This document shows positions 20,722-29,710 of a DNA stretch of 64,000 nt, piece by piece. Source of the stretch: Streptomyces regalis (GTDB lineage Bacteria > Actinomycetota > Actinomycetes > Streptomycetales > Streptomycetaceae). Made by a program: the position numbers and the translations under genes. The DNA lies in NCBI RefSeq assembly GCF_001509475.1, contig NZ_LLZG01000176.1:1-64000 (forward strand), given 5' to 3'. The notes beneath the pieces are model-generated. The model saw nothing but the letters and a program-made list of their open reading frames with translations. It was not told where the DNA came from and made no database searches. Each line of letters begins with the position of its first letter. Positions within the stretch are counted from its first letter, which is position 1.

Positions 20722-21105
20722 CTAGGAGAGGGTGTCCGACGGCTCTTCCCCCGCGCTGTCCCGCCGGGTTGCGATCAGGGCCAGCACCCCAAGCACGATC
20801 AGTCCGGGCGCGCCGGATACGGGATAGAGGATCTGGAGCGGCACACCGATGGCGAGCAGATACCAGCCCAGCTGTGCCGGGAGCCTGCCGGTGTCACGGA
20901 CGATACGCCCACTCAGGGTGCCCAGGGCGAGGAGGCCGAACCCAGCGAGGAAGAACCACATCTCGTACTCACGCTGCGGTTCTCCGGGGACAGCGTTCCA
21001 GAATCCGTCGCGGGCCATGTCGTCGAAGGTGCTGGAGGCGATCAGGGCGACCGCGAAGTGCACTGCTGTCAGTCCCATTACCAGTCGGGGAATCAATCGG
21101 GTCAT
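20722..21105 (-). CDS. Small membrane protein, DUF6463-like
   Basis: 127 residues with four predicted membrane helices: RLIPRLVMGLTAVHFAVALI, EYEMWFFLAGFGLLALGTLS, the LGWYLLAIGVPLQILYP stretch, and a last one around GLIVLGVLALIA. The pattern and length fit the DUF6463 family often found beside TetR regulators. It lies just downstream of the broken DUF3995 gene (2-bp gap) and both point away from tetR, so they probably formed one operon controlled by that regulator. Function unknown. Confidence 0.72.
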   Translation of the reverse strand: MTRLIPRLVMGLTAVHFAVALIASSTFDDMARDGFWNAVPGEPQREYEMWFFLAGFGLLALGTLSGRIVRDTGRLPAQLGWYLLAIGVPLQILYPVSGAPGLIVLGVLALIATRRDSAGEEPSDTLS

Positions 21106-21107
21106 TG

Positions 21108-21530
21108 TCAACTTCCTCGATTCTTGCGGTCCTTGAGTCTCCGGATGGCGGGGCGCCGGTCTTGGCGGCGAGGGGCGCGGGTGGAGACGGCGAGGTATGC
21201 CGTCAGCCCCCCGAGCGTCAGACACAGCGGGGAGTACAGCGCCAGGTCCCAGCGGGTGAAATCGGTCGGCCGACGGGTCAGGCTGGAGGAGACCAGACCT
21301 GCCGTACCTCGCAGCAGCAGCACGCCGGCGACGCCCCATACGCCCTGGCGTACCAAACGATGTGGCCCCACCTGCGGAACCAACTCGGCCTGAGCCGCGG
21401 TCGCATAGGCTGCCGCCCCGAGCGCAGCCGTGGCCAGTGGCTAGGGAGAGAAGGTCCAGATCCCGTGCAGCGCCCCGGCCGCGCCGAGACCAATCGCGGC
21501 CGTCCCACCAGCGAGTTTCGTCAGCGGCAC
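21108..21530 (-). pseudogene. DUF3995-type membrane protein gene with an in-frame TAG
   Basis: One continuous frame, interrupted only by TAG at 21441-21443. Before the stop: LAGGTAAIGLGAAGALHGIW, TFSP; after it: PLATAALGAAAYATAAQAEL, VPQVGPHRLVRQGVWGVAG and LRGTAGLVSSSLTRRPTDF. The family has a conserved tryptophan where the stop lies (SP-W-PL), so TGG to TAG is a single-base nonsense change. The rest of the gene keeps codon bias, so the change is recent or an assembly error. The start is probably GTG at 21530. Confidence 0.7.
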
Positions 21531-21560
21531 GCTGCCCCCCCATTCCGCCCGTACACCCCT

Positions 21561-21586
21561 GTATGGAATGACCATACAGTACTGTA
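21561..21586. promoter_or_regulatory. Overlapping palindromes: likely TetR operator
   Basis: GTATGG-AATGA-CCATAC (21561-21577) is a perfect 6-bp-arm inverted repeat, and TACAGTACTGTA (21575-21586) is a perfect 12-bp palindrome overlapping its end. They sit between the tetR start and the divergent DUF3995/DUF6463 genes, the classic place for autoregulation plus control of the neighbouring operon. Confidence 0.7.
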
Positions 21587-21591
21587 CGGGC

Positions 21592-22188
21592 ATGGCGAGA
21601 AGGCACCTCACACCCCAGGACTGGTCGACCGCGGCGCTGCGTGCGATGGCACACGGCGGAGTCGCCGCAGTGTCGGTCAACGCACTCGCGGGCGAGCTGG
21701 GGACAACCCGGGGCAGCTTTTACTGGCACTTCAAGGATCGCGATGCACTGTTGACGGCCGCGCTGGAAGTGTGGGAGGAGGACAACACCACTGCCCTGAT
21801 CTCAGAGTTGGGCGACATCACCGACCCCCGGCAGCGACTGACGGCCCTATTCACCACCGCGCTGGGGCAGCACGACATCAACGGCCTGGAGCCCGCGATC
21901 GTCGCCCACGCCGATCACCCCGCCGTCGCCCCGATCCTGCGCCGGGTCACCGACCGGCGGATCGCCTACCTCACCGACCTCTACACCAACCTGGGCCTGG
22001 CCCCCGCCCCAGCCCGGCGTCAGGCGGTCGCAGCGTACGCCGCCTACCTCGGATGGCTCGAACTGCGCCGTTCTGCCAGCGACATCGTGCCCGAAGTCGC
22101 CATCACCGGCACCACCGCCACCGCCGCGCTGGAGCACCTGATCACCGAGCTGGCCCGATCCGGCGAGCACCAGGCGAAGCCGGAGTAA
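21592..22188 (+). CDS. TetR/AcrR-family transcriptional regulator
   Basis: 198 residues from the ATG at 21592 (a second ATG at 21568 would lie inside the operator and is less likely). N-terminal helix-turn-helix: LRAMAHGGVAAVSVNALAGE, LGTTRGSFYWHFKDRDALL. The C-terminal helical domain is a ligand-binding type with no recognisable ligand motif. With no good ribosome site close to 21592, translation may start on a leaderless message. Expected to repress itself and the divergent DUF3995/DUF6463 pair through the palindromes between them. Confidence 0.9.
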   Translation: MARRHLTPQDWSTAALRAMAHGGVAAVSVNALAGELGTTRGSFYWHFKDRDALLTAALEVWEEDNTTALISELGDITDPRQRLTALFTTALGQHDINGLEPAIVAHADHPAVAPILRRVTDRRIAYLTDLYTNLGLAPAPARRQAVAAYAAYLGWLELRRSASDIVPEVAITGTTATAALEHLITELARSGEHQAKPE

Positions 22189-22399
22189 AGGGCACCACCG
22201 TATGCGGGAACCGGCGTGGTGGCCGACCGAGCTCGAAAATTTGCGTCGACGAGTACCGCCTTCACCGACCGTGACCACCGACGATGCCGCGATGGCAGAC
22301 GCTGTTCATGATCAGCCAACGTCACCTGTGCGCGTTGAGCGCGGATTTCGGTGTCTCCGCAGCAAGCAGTGCTCACGGATTCGCGGACCCGACAGGTGA

Positions 22400-22751
22400 G
22401 TGGCTGGGTCGCCTGGGCCATGGTGGAGTCCGTACTGGTGCATGGACCGCGGCCCCACGCGTTCTCGGTGGCCAGGGAGTCCAGCAGGGCACACACGATC
22501 GCGGTCGGAGCGGAGGCCGTGGCCGTGGCCGTGCCGTGCCACAGGAGGTCGCTGACCGGCGTTTCGTAGGCCGCGAAGGTCCACTTGATGTCGTGGCCTT
22601 CGGCGTCGTGGTCGTAGAGCGCTCGCAGGGTGAGTGATTCGTGATTGGCGATGGTCGTGTTGACATCCCAGGTGCGTTCCCCGTCAAGTCCTGCGTGTTG
22701 AGGCCAGGGAGTGTTTCGAAGTGCAGTGAGGACCGTGCAGCCGCAAGATCG
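22400..22751 (-). pseudogene. Fragment resembling DUF317-type Streptomyces proteins
   Basis: Reading leftward from 22751 the frame gives CTVLTALRNTPWPQHAGLDG, then ERTWDVNTTIANHESLTLRA, DIKWTFAAYETPVSDLLWHG and IVCALLDSLATENAWGRGP, with coding-type bias and a Trp-rich pattern like DUF317 domains. A TGA lies just upstream and no start codon is available at that end; the downstream half loses coding character. It looks like an internal piece of a larger gene. Confidence 0.4.
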
Positions 22752-23054
22752 GTATCGGTGTCACGGGCAGCGCGTCGACCGGGTTCAAGTCCCGAGGTGG
22801 TGGCTGAGATCATGCTCGCGAACCGCACTGTGGACTGGAGGTGTTGGCGTCGGCTTTGTTCGGTGGATTATGTTGTGGGGATGACTACCGGGACGGCATT
22901 GCGCCACACACGGATTGGTGACCCGGTGCTCTTCTGAGCGCCGTACGGGCCAGTGCGGGCCCGCTGTTCGGTCAAAGATCTTGCGCTGCTGCGCGGGCTC
23001 CGCCTCCGTCGTATTGATCACAGGCTCGACACATCAAACACGACAGGAGAATTC
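22752..23054. other. Gap without a gene; contains a tRNA T-arm-like motif
   Basis: CGGG-TTCAAGT-CCCG at 22780-22794 has the stem and seven-base loop of a tRNA T-arm, but no acceptor, D-arm or anticodon arm can be built around it. Otherwise the 300 bp hold only the upstream region of the next gene, whose ribosome site is ACAGGAGA. Confidence 0.3.
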
Positions 23055-23789
23055 ATGCCCACCAAGACGCTGCAGATTCCCACCGCGGACGGCCAAGCCG
23101 ACGCCTTCGCCGCCCTCCCCGACCACGGCGAGCGGCACCCAGGCGTGCTGATGTACGCCGACGGCTTCGGCATCCGGCCCGTGCTGCGGGAGATGGCCCG
23201 CGAACTGGCCGGGCAGGGGTACTACGTTCTCGTCCCCAACCTCTTCTACCGGCACGGCCCGGCACCGGTGATCGAACTTCCCGAGTACATCGGAGAAGAG
23301 GTACGGCCCGCGGTCTTCGCCCAGCTGATGCCCTTGATCGAGGCGCACACCACCGAACGTGTCCTGCGCGACGCCGACGCCTACCTCAGGTTCCTCACTG
23401 CCCAGCCCGAGGTCAGCGCCGGACCGGTCGCGGTGACCGGCTACTGCATAGGCGGCCTCCTGGCGATGCGCACCGCCGCGGCCCACCCCGGCCAGGTGGC
23501 TGCCGTCGCCGGATTCCACGGCCCCGTGGGCGGGGACGGGCCCGACGCCCTCGCCAAGATCACCGCCCAGGTCCACTTCGGCCACGCCGAAAGCGACCTG
23601 ACGCCCAAGGCCCTCGGCGAGCTCAACCAGGCCCTGGACGCCGCGGGTGTCGACTACACCTCCGAGATCTACCCCGGCACCGTCCACGGCTTCACCATGT
23701 CCGACACCGACGCCTTCAACCCCACCGCACTGCGGCTTCACTGGGACCGCTTGCTCTCCCTCCTCGGCCGCACCCTGGTCAAGGGTTGA
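23055..23789 (+). CDS. Dienelactone hydrolase family protein
   Basis: 244 residues, ATG at 23055 after ACAGGAGA. The DLH triad is visible: nucleophile Cys131 in VTGYCIGGLLAMRTAA, Asp181 in GHAESDLTPKALGEL and His211 in PGTVHGFTMSD. The N-terminal TADGQADAFAALPDHGERHP and MYADGFGIRPVLREMAREL match the family. Such enzymes open dienelactones in chlorocatechol breakdown, but isolated actinobacterial copies usually have unknown ester or lactone substrates. It is alone between decayed segments. Confidence 0.88.
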   Translation: MPTKTLQIPTADGQADAFAALPDHGERHPGVLMYADGFGIRPVLREMARELAGQGYYVLVPNLFYRHGPAPVIELPEYIGEEVRPAVFAQLMPLIEAHTTERVLRDADAYLRFLTAQPEVSAGPVAVTGYCIGGLLAMRTAAAHPGQVAAVAGFHGPVGGDGPDALAKITAQVHFGHAESDLTPKALGELNQALDAAGVDYTSEIYPGTVHGFTMSDTDAFNPTALRLHWDRLLSLLGRTLVKG

Positions 23790-23938
23790 GGTTCCGGCCC
23801 GGAAACCAAAATGGGTGGTGTAGCTCGCTCTTCTCCAGGGAATTGCTGATCTGGCACAACGCTGATGGAAAGGTGGGCTGTCCCGACGTCGGGACAGCGC
23901 CGGTGCAGAGGGCTGCCGACGCGGGCCAGGACAGTCGG

Positions 23939-24880
23939 TCAGACGACGCGCAGTGCCAGGAGGTGGTCGACGGTTGCGGCGACGACCACACCATCCTCGG
24001 CGATCGCAAGGCTGCGGATGGGAGAGTGGAGGTCGAGTCGTCCCGCCGGTTCGTCATCTTCCTGCCAACAGTGCAGAACGCCGTCGCCGCCGCCTGCGGC
24101 GATGAGCCTACCGTCTGCGGAAGCCGCCATGGCTGAGATCGTCGAGGATGCGCCGGTCAGCGTACGGCTGACGCGATTGAAGCTCAGATTCGGGTCGAAG
24201 TCACCTGCGTTCAGCTTGAGTTCGTGGATTTCGAGGGCCTTGAAGCTAGGAGCCACAAACGCGGCACGGCCTCGGTGGCAGCAGCCTGCCATGCGGATAT
24301 CGAGGTTGGAGTCGTCCCCCTCGGCCGGGAACACGCCGAATCCGTGGAGCCCTCCGGCGGTATCGACCAGGTGGCCCACCGCGGCAGACGCGACCACCAT
24401 GAACATGCCCTGCCCATCCCACGTCCCGAACTGGCGCAGCATCGCACCGTGATGGGTGTGAGGTGAGATGAGTGCGATCTCTCCGGCCTCGCTCCCGGAG
24501 CCAGCATTCCGGAAGAGGCGTCCAGAGCCAGGGTGTTCACCCCGCTATAAAGGTGGGACGTGTACCACTGATGTTCCTCAACGGGCTCTTCCCCGCTCTC
24601 GTCAGCGGACTCCTCCTGTTCCCGCCGGTCCTGCTCTTGAGCAGGACCGGGGCGTGGCGTGCAGGACAAGGGTGGATGCGGTAGGCGGGGCGTCAGGCAA
24701 GAAGGTGCATACCTCGCCGGAAGCGTTCCCTGCTGCATATGCCAGGCCGTCTTTGCACGCGCCCGCGCGCGGTGCCTGCGATGACCTCCCCGGTTTGGGC
24801 GTCGGACGGTCCGAGTGCCAGGATCGGGTCGGCCTCCTCATCCGGGTCTGACAGGGCGTAGTCGCGGAACTGGGAGTCAT
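23939..24880 (-). pseudogene. Decayed WD40-repeat protein gene
   Basis: Fragments of one gene lie in shifting frames on the minus strand: KDGLAYAAGNASGEVCTFLP near 24780-24700, WYTSHLYSGVNTLALDASSG near 24550, then from 24442 a frame with FGTWDGQGMFMVVASAAVG, ISAMAASADGRLIAAGGGDG and IRSLAIAEDGVVVAATVDHL to a stop at 23939. The alternating A-S-x-D-G-R-L-x-A-x-G-x-x-D-G pattern is that of WD40 blades. At least two frameshifts separate the pieces. The last 167-codon part might be mis-called as a small intact gene. Confidence 0.45.
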
Positions 24881-24917
24881 GACATGAACCGGGCCCTGTG
24901 CTGAGCGGGCCGAGCGT

Positions 24918-24955
24918 AAGGCGCCTGACGGGTAAAAGACCAGGTCAGGCGCCTT
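24918..24955. terminator. Strong hairpin terminator downstream of the aldehyde dehydrogenase
   Basis: Two perfect 12-base arms (AAGGCGCCTGAC at 24918-24929 and GTCAGGCGCCTT at 24944-24955) surround a 14-base loop, with a short T run on the right side. It lies 12 bp past the stop of the minus-strand dehydrogenase gene, marking its end and the edge of the decayed stretch. Confidence 0.85.
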
Positions 24956-24967
24956 TTGGTGTGCCCT

Positions 24968-26491
<1,524 letters not shown>

Positions 26492-26595
26492 GCTGGTCTG
26501 CCTCCCTGCAGAAGCGCTGCCCGCCGTTGGGCAGCTCTCGGCGCGAGGCTAGGGACGGCGAGGTTGCAAGTACGTTGCGCGGGCAGAGGGGTCGG

Positions 26596-27918
26596 TCAGC
26601 GCTGCGGTCGGCGCTCCCAGGCGGGCCGTGAGGGCCGTGCGGACAGTGCGGGCCGTGCGGACAGTGCGGACGGGGCGGACAGTTCGGACTCCAGCGCGGC
26701 CAGCCGCGACCGCACCGCCGCCGTCGGACGCACCGCGGCGAGCGCCCGCCAGACGTCGAGGTCGTCCTCGCCCCACGGCGCGTGCGCCCAGTCGGCCAGC
26801 AGGTCGGGGTCGCGGCGGGCGATCAACGCCGTACGGAGGCCGTCGGCGAGGCGGCGCCTGAGCCGCACCACCGCCGGTGCCTGGGAACCGGGCAGCAGCG
26901 GGCCGGTATACGCCGCTGCCGCGCCCGTGACCGCACCGGTTTCCAGACGACGCTCGACGACCGCCACGTCCGACTCGACCGGCACCGTGAGCCGGTAGGG
27001 CCGCGAGCCGAGCAGCCCGGGGCCGAGTATCCGGCGCAGGCGGGCCAGTTCGGCGCGCAGTGTCACCGGCGTCACCGACTCGTCCTCGTACAGCGCGCAC
27101 AGCAACTCGTCGCCGGTCAGGCCCTCCGGGTGGCGCGCCAGCAGCACCAGGATCTCGCTGTGCCGGCGACTGAGCCTGATCCGGCGGCCGCCTCTGAGCA
27201 ACTGCGCCTCGTCGCGGCCCAGCGCGGACAGCTCCGGCGTGTCGGACGCGGGCACCGGCGGGGCGAGCAGCGCCAGATGGGACTCCGCGGCACGCGCGAC
27301 CGCCTGCACGAACCCCAGGCTGTGCGGATGCGCGAGCCCGTCGCCGCCGGTGATGTCCACCGCCCCGAGCACCCGCCCGGTGCGCGGATCGTGCACCGGC
27401 GCCGCCGCGCAGGTCCAGGGCTGTACCTGCCGGATGAAGTGCTCGGCGGCGAACACCTGCACCGGCCGGTCCACGGCGACCGCCGTGCCCGGTGCGTTCG
27501 TCCCGACCGCGGTCTCCGCCCACCGCGCACCCGGCACGAAGTTCATCCCTACCGCTCTCCGCCGGGTCGTCGGATGGCCCTCGACCCACAGCAGCCTGCC
27601 GTGCGCGTCGCACACCGCGAGCAGATGCTCGCCGTCGGCGGCGAACGTACCCAGCAGCTCCCGGAACAGCGGCATCACCCGCGCCAGCGGATGCTCCGCG
27701 CGATAGGCGCCGAGATCTCCGTCCGCCAGTTCCACGCACGCGGTCCCGTCCGGACCGACACCGGCCCGCGCGGAACGCCGCCACGAGTCGGCCACCACGG
27801 CACGCACCGGCTGCGGCACGGTGCCCACCTCGGTGAACGTCTCATGCGCACGACGCAGTACCCGGACACGCTCGGCGGGGTCGGCTCCCGGCTCCAGGGC
27901 CACCCACGGATCGGTCAA
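26596..27918 (-). CDS. GAF-domain transcriptional regulator (alcohol/acetoin type)
   Basis: 440 residues from a TTG at 27918, chosen because GGGAGG lies five bases upstream and the resulting start MTDPWVALEPGADPAERVR is the usual one for this Streptomyces family. The frame stays open up to 28035 with GTG codons, but that part is made of a tandem repeat. Residues about 60-210 form a GAF sensor (LLAVCDAHGRLLWVEGHP, GTNAPGTAVAVDRPVQVFAA, HDPRTGRVLGAVDITGG); the second half carries a winged-helix block (LSRRHSEILVLLARHPEGLT). It lacks the AAA+ domain of classic sigma54 activators. Position upstream of the aldehyde dehydrogenase suggests it controls that gene. The C-terminus is a low-complexity Ser/Ala/Arg tail. 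Confidence 0.87.
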   Translation of the reverse strand: MTDPWVALEPGADPAERVRVLRRAHETFTEVGTVPQPVRAVVADSWRRSARAGVGPDGTACVELADGDLGAYRAEHPLARVMPLFRELLGTFAADGEHLLAVCDAHGRLLWVEGHPTTRRRAVGMNFVPGARWAETAVGTNAPGTAVAVDRPVQVFAAEHFIRQVQPWTCAAAPVHDPRTGRVLGAVDITGGDGLAHPHSLGFVQAVARAAESHLALLAPPVPASDTPELSALGRDEAQLLRGGRRIRLSRRHSEILVLLARHPEGLTGDELLCALYEDESVTPVTLRAELARLRRILGPGLLGSRPYRLTVPVESDVAVVERRLETGAVTGAAAAYTGPLLPGSQAPAVVRLRRRLADGLRTALIARRDPDLLADWAHAPWGEDDLDVWRALAAVRPTAAVRSRLAALESELSAPSALSARPALSARPSRPAWERRPQR

Positions 27919-27983
27919 CTGGGCCTCCCGGAAGGCGATGCGGCTGGGGACATCGTCACTCCGGGTACGCGGGCGGACAACCT

Positions 27984-28025
27984 TTTCGACGGGGGACACC
28001 TGAATTTCGACGGGGGACACCTGAA
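27984..28025. repeat. Perfect 21-bp tandem duplication upstream of the GAF regulator
   Basis: Two exactly adjacent identical 21-bp units (27984-28004 and 28005-28025), each containing CGACGGGGGACACCTG. Twenty-one base pairs is two helical turns, so repeated protein sites would lie on the same DNA face. It is about 65 bp upstream of the preferred TTG start. Confidence 0.85.
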
Positions 28026-28059
28026 CAGGGCACACCGGTTCGGGCGGGCGCGGCCGGTC

Positions 28060-28659
28060 TCAGGCCGAGTTGACGAGCCGTATGTAGCGCGACCAGTCCC
28101 AGTGCGGACCGGGATCGGTGTGATCGGTGCCCGGCACCTCGTAGTGCCCGATGATGTGCTCCCGGTCCTTCGGGATGCCGTACTTTTCGCAGATCGCCGC
28201 CGTCAGCCGGGCCGACTTCTCGTACAGGACATCGGTGAAGTAGGCGGATTCGTCCACCCAACCCTCGTGCTCGATGCCGATGCTGCGCGCATTGTGGTCC
28301 CAGTCCCCGGCGTGCCAGGCGATGTCCCCCTCGCGGACGCACTGGGACGTGTGTCCGTCCGCTGACCGGACGACGTAGTGGGCGGACACTTTCTTCCTGG
28401 GGTTCTCGAAGACGAACAGGGTTTTGCGGTAGGTGGTCTGTGTCACGTGGATGATCACCCGGTCGACCGGGTGGGTCGTGGGGCGGTTCGCCCCCGTGTA
28501 GCTGGCGGCGCTCGCCGGTCGCCACTCGGCGAGGGGGTAGTCCGGTGCCGGGACGTGCGCACCGGCCGGTCGTTCGGGGAGGAGAACATACGGGACGGCG
28601 GCGAGGGCGGTGCCTTGGAGGAGGCGTCGGCGGCTGGGGCGTGGTCTTGCACGTTCCAA
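28060..28659 (-). CDS. Tat-exported N-acetylmuramoyl-L-alanine amidase (amidase_2/PGRP)
   Basis: 199 residues from a TTG at 28659 with GAAAGG nine bases upstream. A twin-arginine signal (SRRRLLQGTALAAVPYVLLP) precedes an amidase_2 domain. Zinc ligands and catalytic residues are visible: His in VDRVIIHVTQTTY, His in IAWHAGDWDHNARSIGIEHE, and the closing GHYEVPGTDHTDPGPHWDW with the last His and Asp. Members cut the amide between MurNAc and L-alanine in peptidoglycan. The gene lies 40 bp downstream of the acetamidase gene on the same strand, so it may be read through from that operon, though function differs. Confidence 0.88.
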   Translation of the reverse strand: MERARPRPSRRRLLQGTALAAVPYVLLPERPAGAHVPAPDYPLAEWRPASAASYTGANRPTTHPVDRVIIHVTQTTYRKTLFVFENPRKKVSAHYVVRSADGHTSQCVREGDIAWHAGDWDHNARSIGIEHEGWVDESAYFTDVLYEKSARLTAAICEKYGIPKDREHIIGHYEVPGTDHTDPGPHWDWSRYIRLVNSA

Positions 28660-28699
28660 GGGGGCATTGCCTTTCAGTGGTGAGGTCGGTCGGCGGCAC

Positions 28700-29710
28700 T
28701 CAGCGCAGAGTCGCTGCCGTCTCCCGCAGCCGCGCATGCAGTCCGCGGTACGTCTCGCCTGTGGGCAGCCACTGCTTGCGGATCTTGGCCACGCATGTGT
28801 AGTTGGTGTCGCACACGTTGGCCAGCGGCGACTCGACGGCCTGGGTCGCGAACTGGTACGCGTCCAGCTCACTGAACCCGTAGTCGCGCACCAGCCACTG
28901 CACGAGGTCGAGCTGGGATATCCGGAACGCGTCCTCCAGTGGCCGGGCCGAACCCGTCGAGATGATGTGCGTGTCCGACTCGATGCGGGGCCAGGGCGTG
29001 GCGAGCCCCTTCAGCAGCTCGACGATCACCACCGTGTTCATGGCGCACTCGACCGCCACCCCGCAGGTCTCGCCCTCGCCCTGCCGGGCGTGCCCGTCGC
29101 CGAGGCTGAGCAGCGCGCCCTCGACGTTCACCCCGAGATAACAGGTGACGCCCGCCCGCATCTCGGGTGTGTCCATGTTCCCGCCGTGGGCGTCGGGCAC
29201 CAGGGCCGAGCGAACTTCCAGATTGGCGGGGGCCACCCCGACCGTGCCGTGCATCGGGTCCATGGGGAGTTCGGCCTCGATGTCACTGTCGTGCGCCCGG
29301 AACAGCGCCGTACGTCGTGTCCGGTCGAGCTGCCAGATCCAGACGGTCTCCGGCAGGGGCGGCTGTAGCGAGGCCGTGGTGTGCGTGGAGGTGAGGGCGC
29401 CGAACAGCGGAACAGTGGTCGACGCGGCCCAGTCCCGCGCCGGTTCGATCGACACGAAGTGCACGGCGACCGTGTCACCGGGCTCGGCGCCCTCGATGTG
29501 GAAGGGACCGGTCTGCGGGTTGAGGAAGGGGAACTCGCACACCTCGGACACCAGGTCCTTCTCCGACCGCACGCGGCCGGCGAAGCAGTCCTCCGTGTAC
29601 AGGTCGAGGACTGTGCCGGGTTCGATGCGCGCCACGGGCGGTGCGCCGCCGAACGTCCACGCGAATTCGCCCGGCTCGGGTCGCACGGTCAGGATCCGGG
29701 GGTCGCTCAT
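28700..29710 (-). CDS. Acetamidase/formamidase family protein
   Basis: 336 residues. Family marks run through the whole chain: GTVLDLYTEDCFAG, FPFLNPQTGPFHIEGAEPGD, PMHGTVGVAPANLEVRS, GGNMDTPEMRAGVTCYLGV and LLSLGDGHARQGEGETCGVA. The enzyme would hydrolyse formamide, acetamide or a related short amide to ammonia and acid. Its ATG overlaps the TGA of the upstream permease gene, so the two are translationally coupled and the permease probably imports the substrate. Confidence 0.9.
   Translation of the reverse strand: MSDPRILTVRPEPGEFAWTFGGAPPVARIEPGTVLDLYTEDCFAGRVRSEKDLVSEVCEFPFLNPQTGPFHIEGAEPGDTVAVHFVSIEPARDWAASTTVPLFGALTSTHTTASLQPPLPETVWIWQLDRTRRTALFRAHDSDIEAELPMDPMHGTVGVAPANLEVRSALVPDAHGGNMDTPEMRAGVTCYLGVNVEGALLSLGDGHARQGEGETCGVAVECAMNTVVIVELLKGLATPWPRIESDTHIISTGSARPLEDAFRISQLDLVQWLVRDYGFSELDAYQFATQAVESPLANVCDTNYTCVAKIRKQWLPTGETYRGLHARLRETAATLR

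Noticed and set aside
21441..21443. UAG read-through or pyrrolysine in the DUF3995 gene
   Set aside because: No pyl genes or stem-loop nearby, and TGG to TAG is a simple point change at a conserved Trp.
22780..22794. A complete tRNA gene
   Set aside because: Only the T-arm can be formed; no acceptor stem, D-arm or anticodon arm fits around it.
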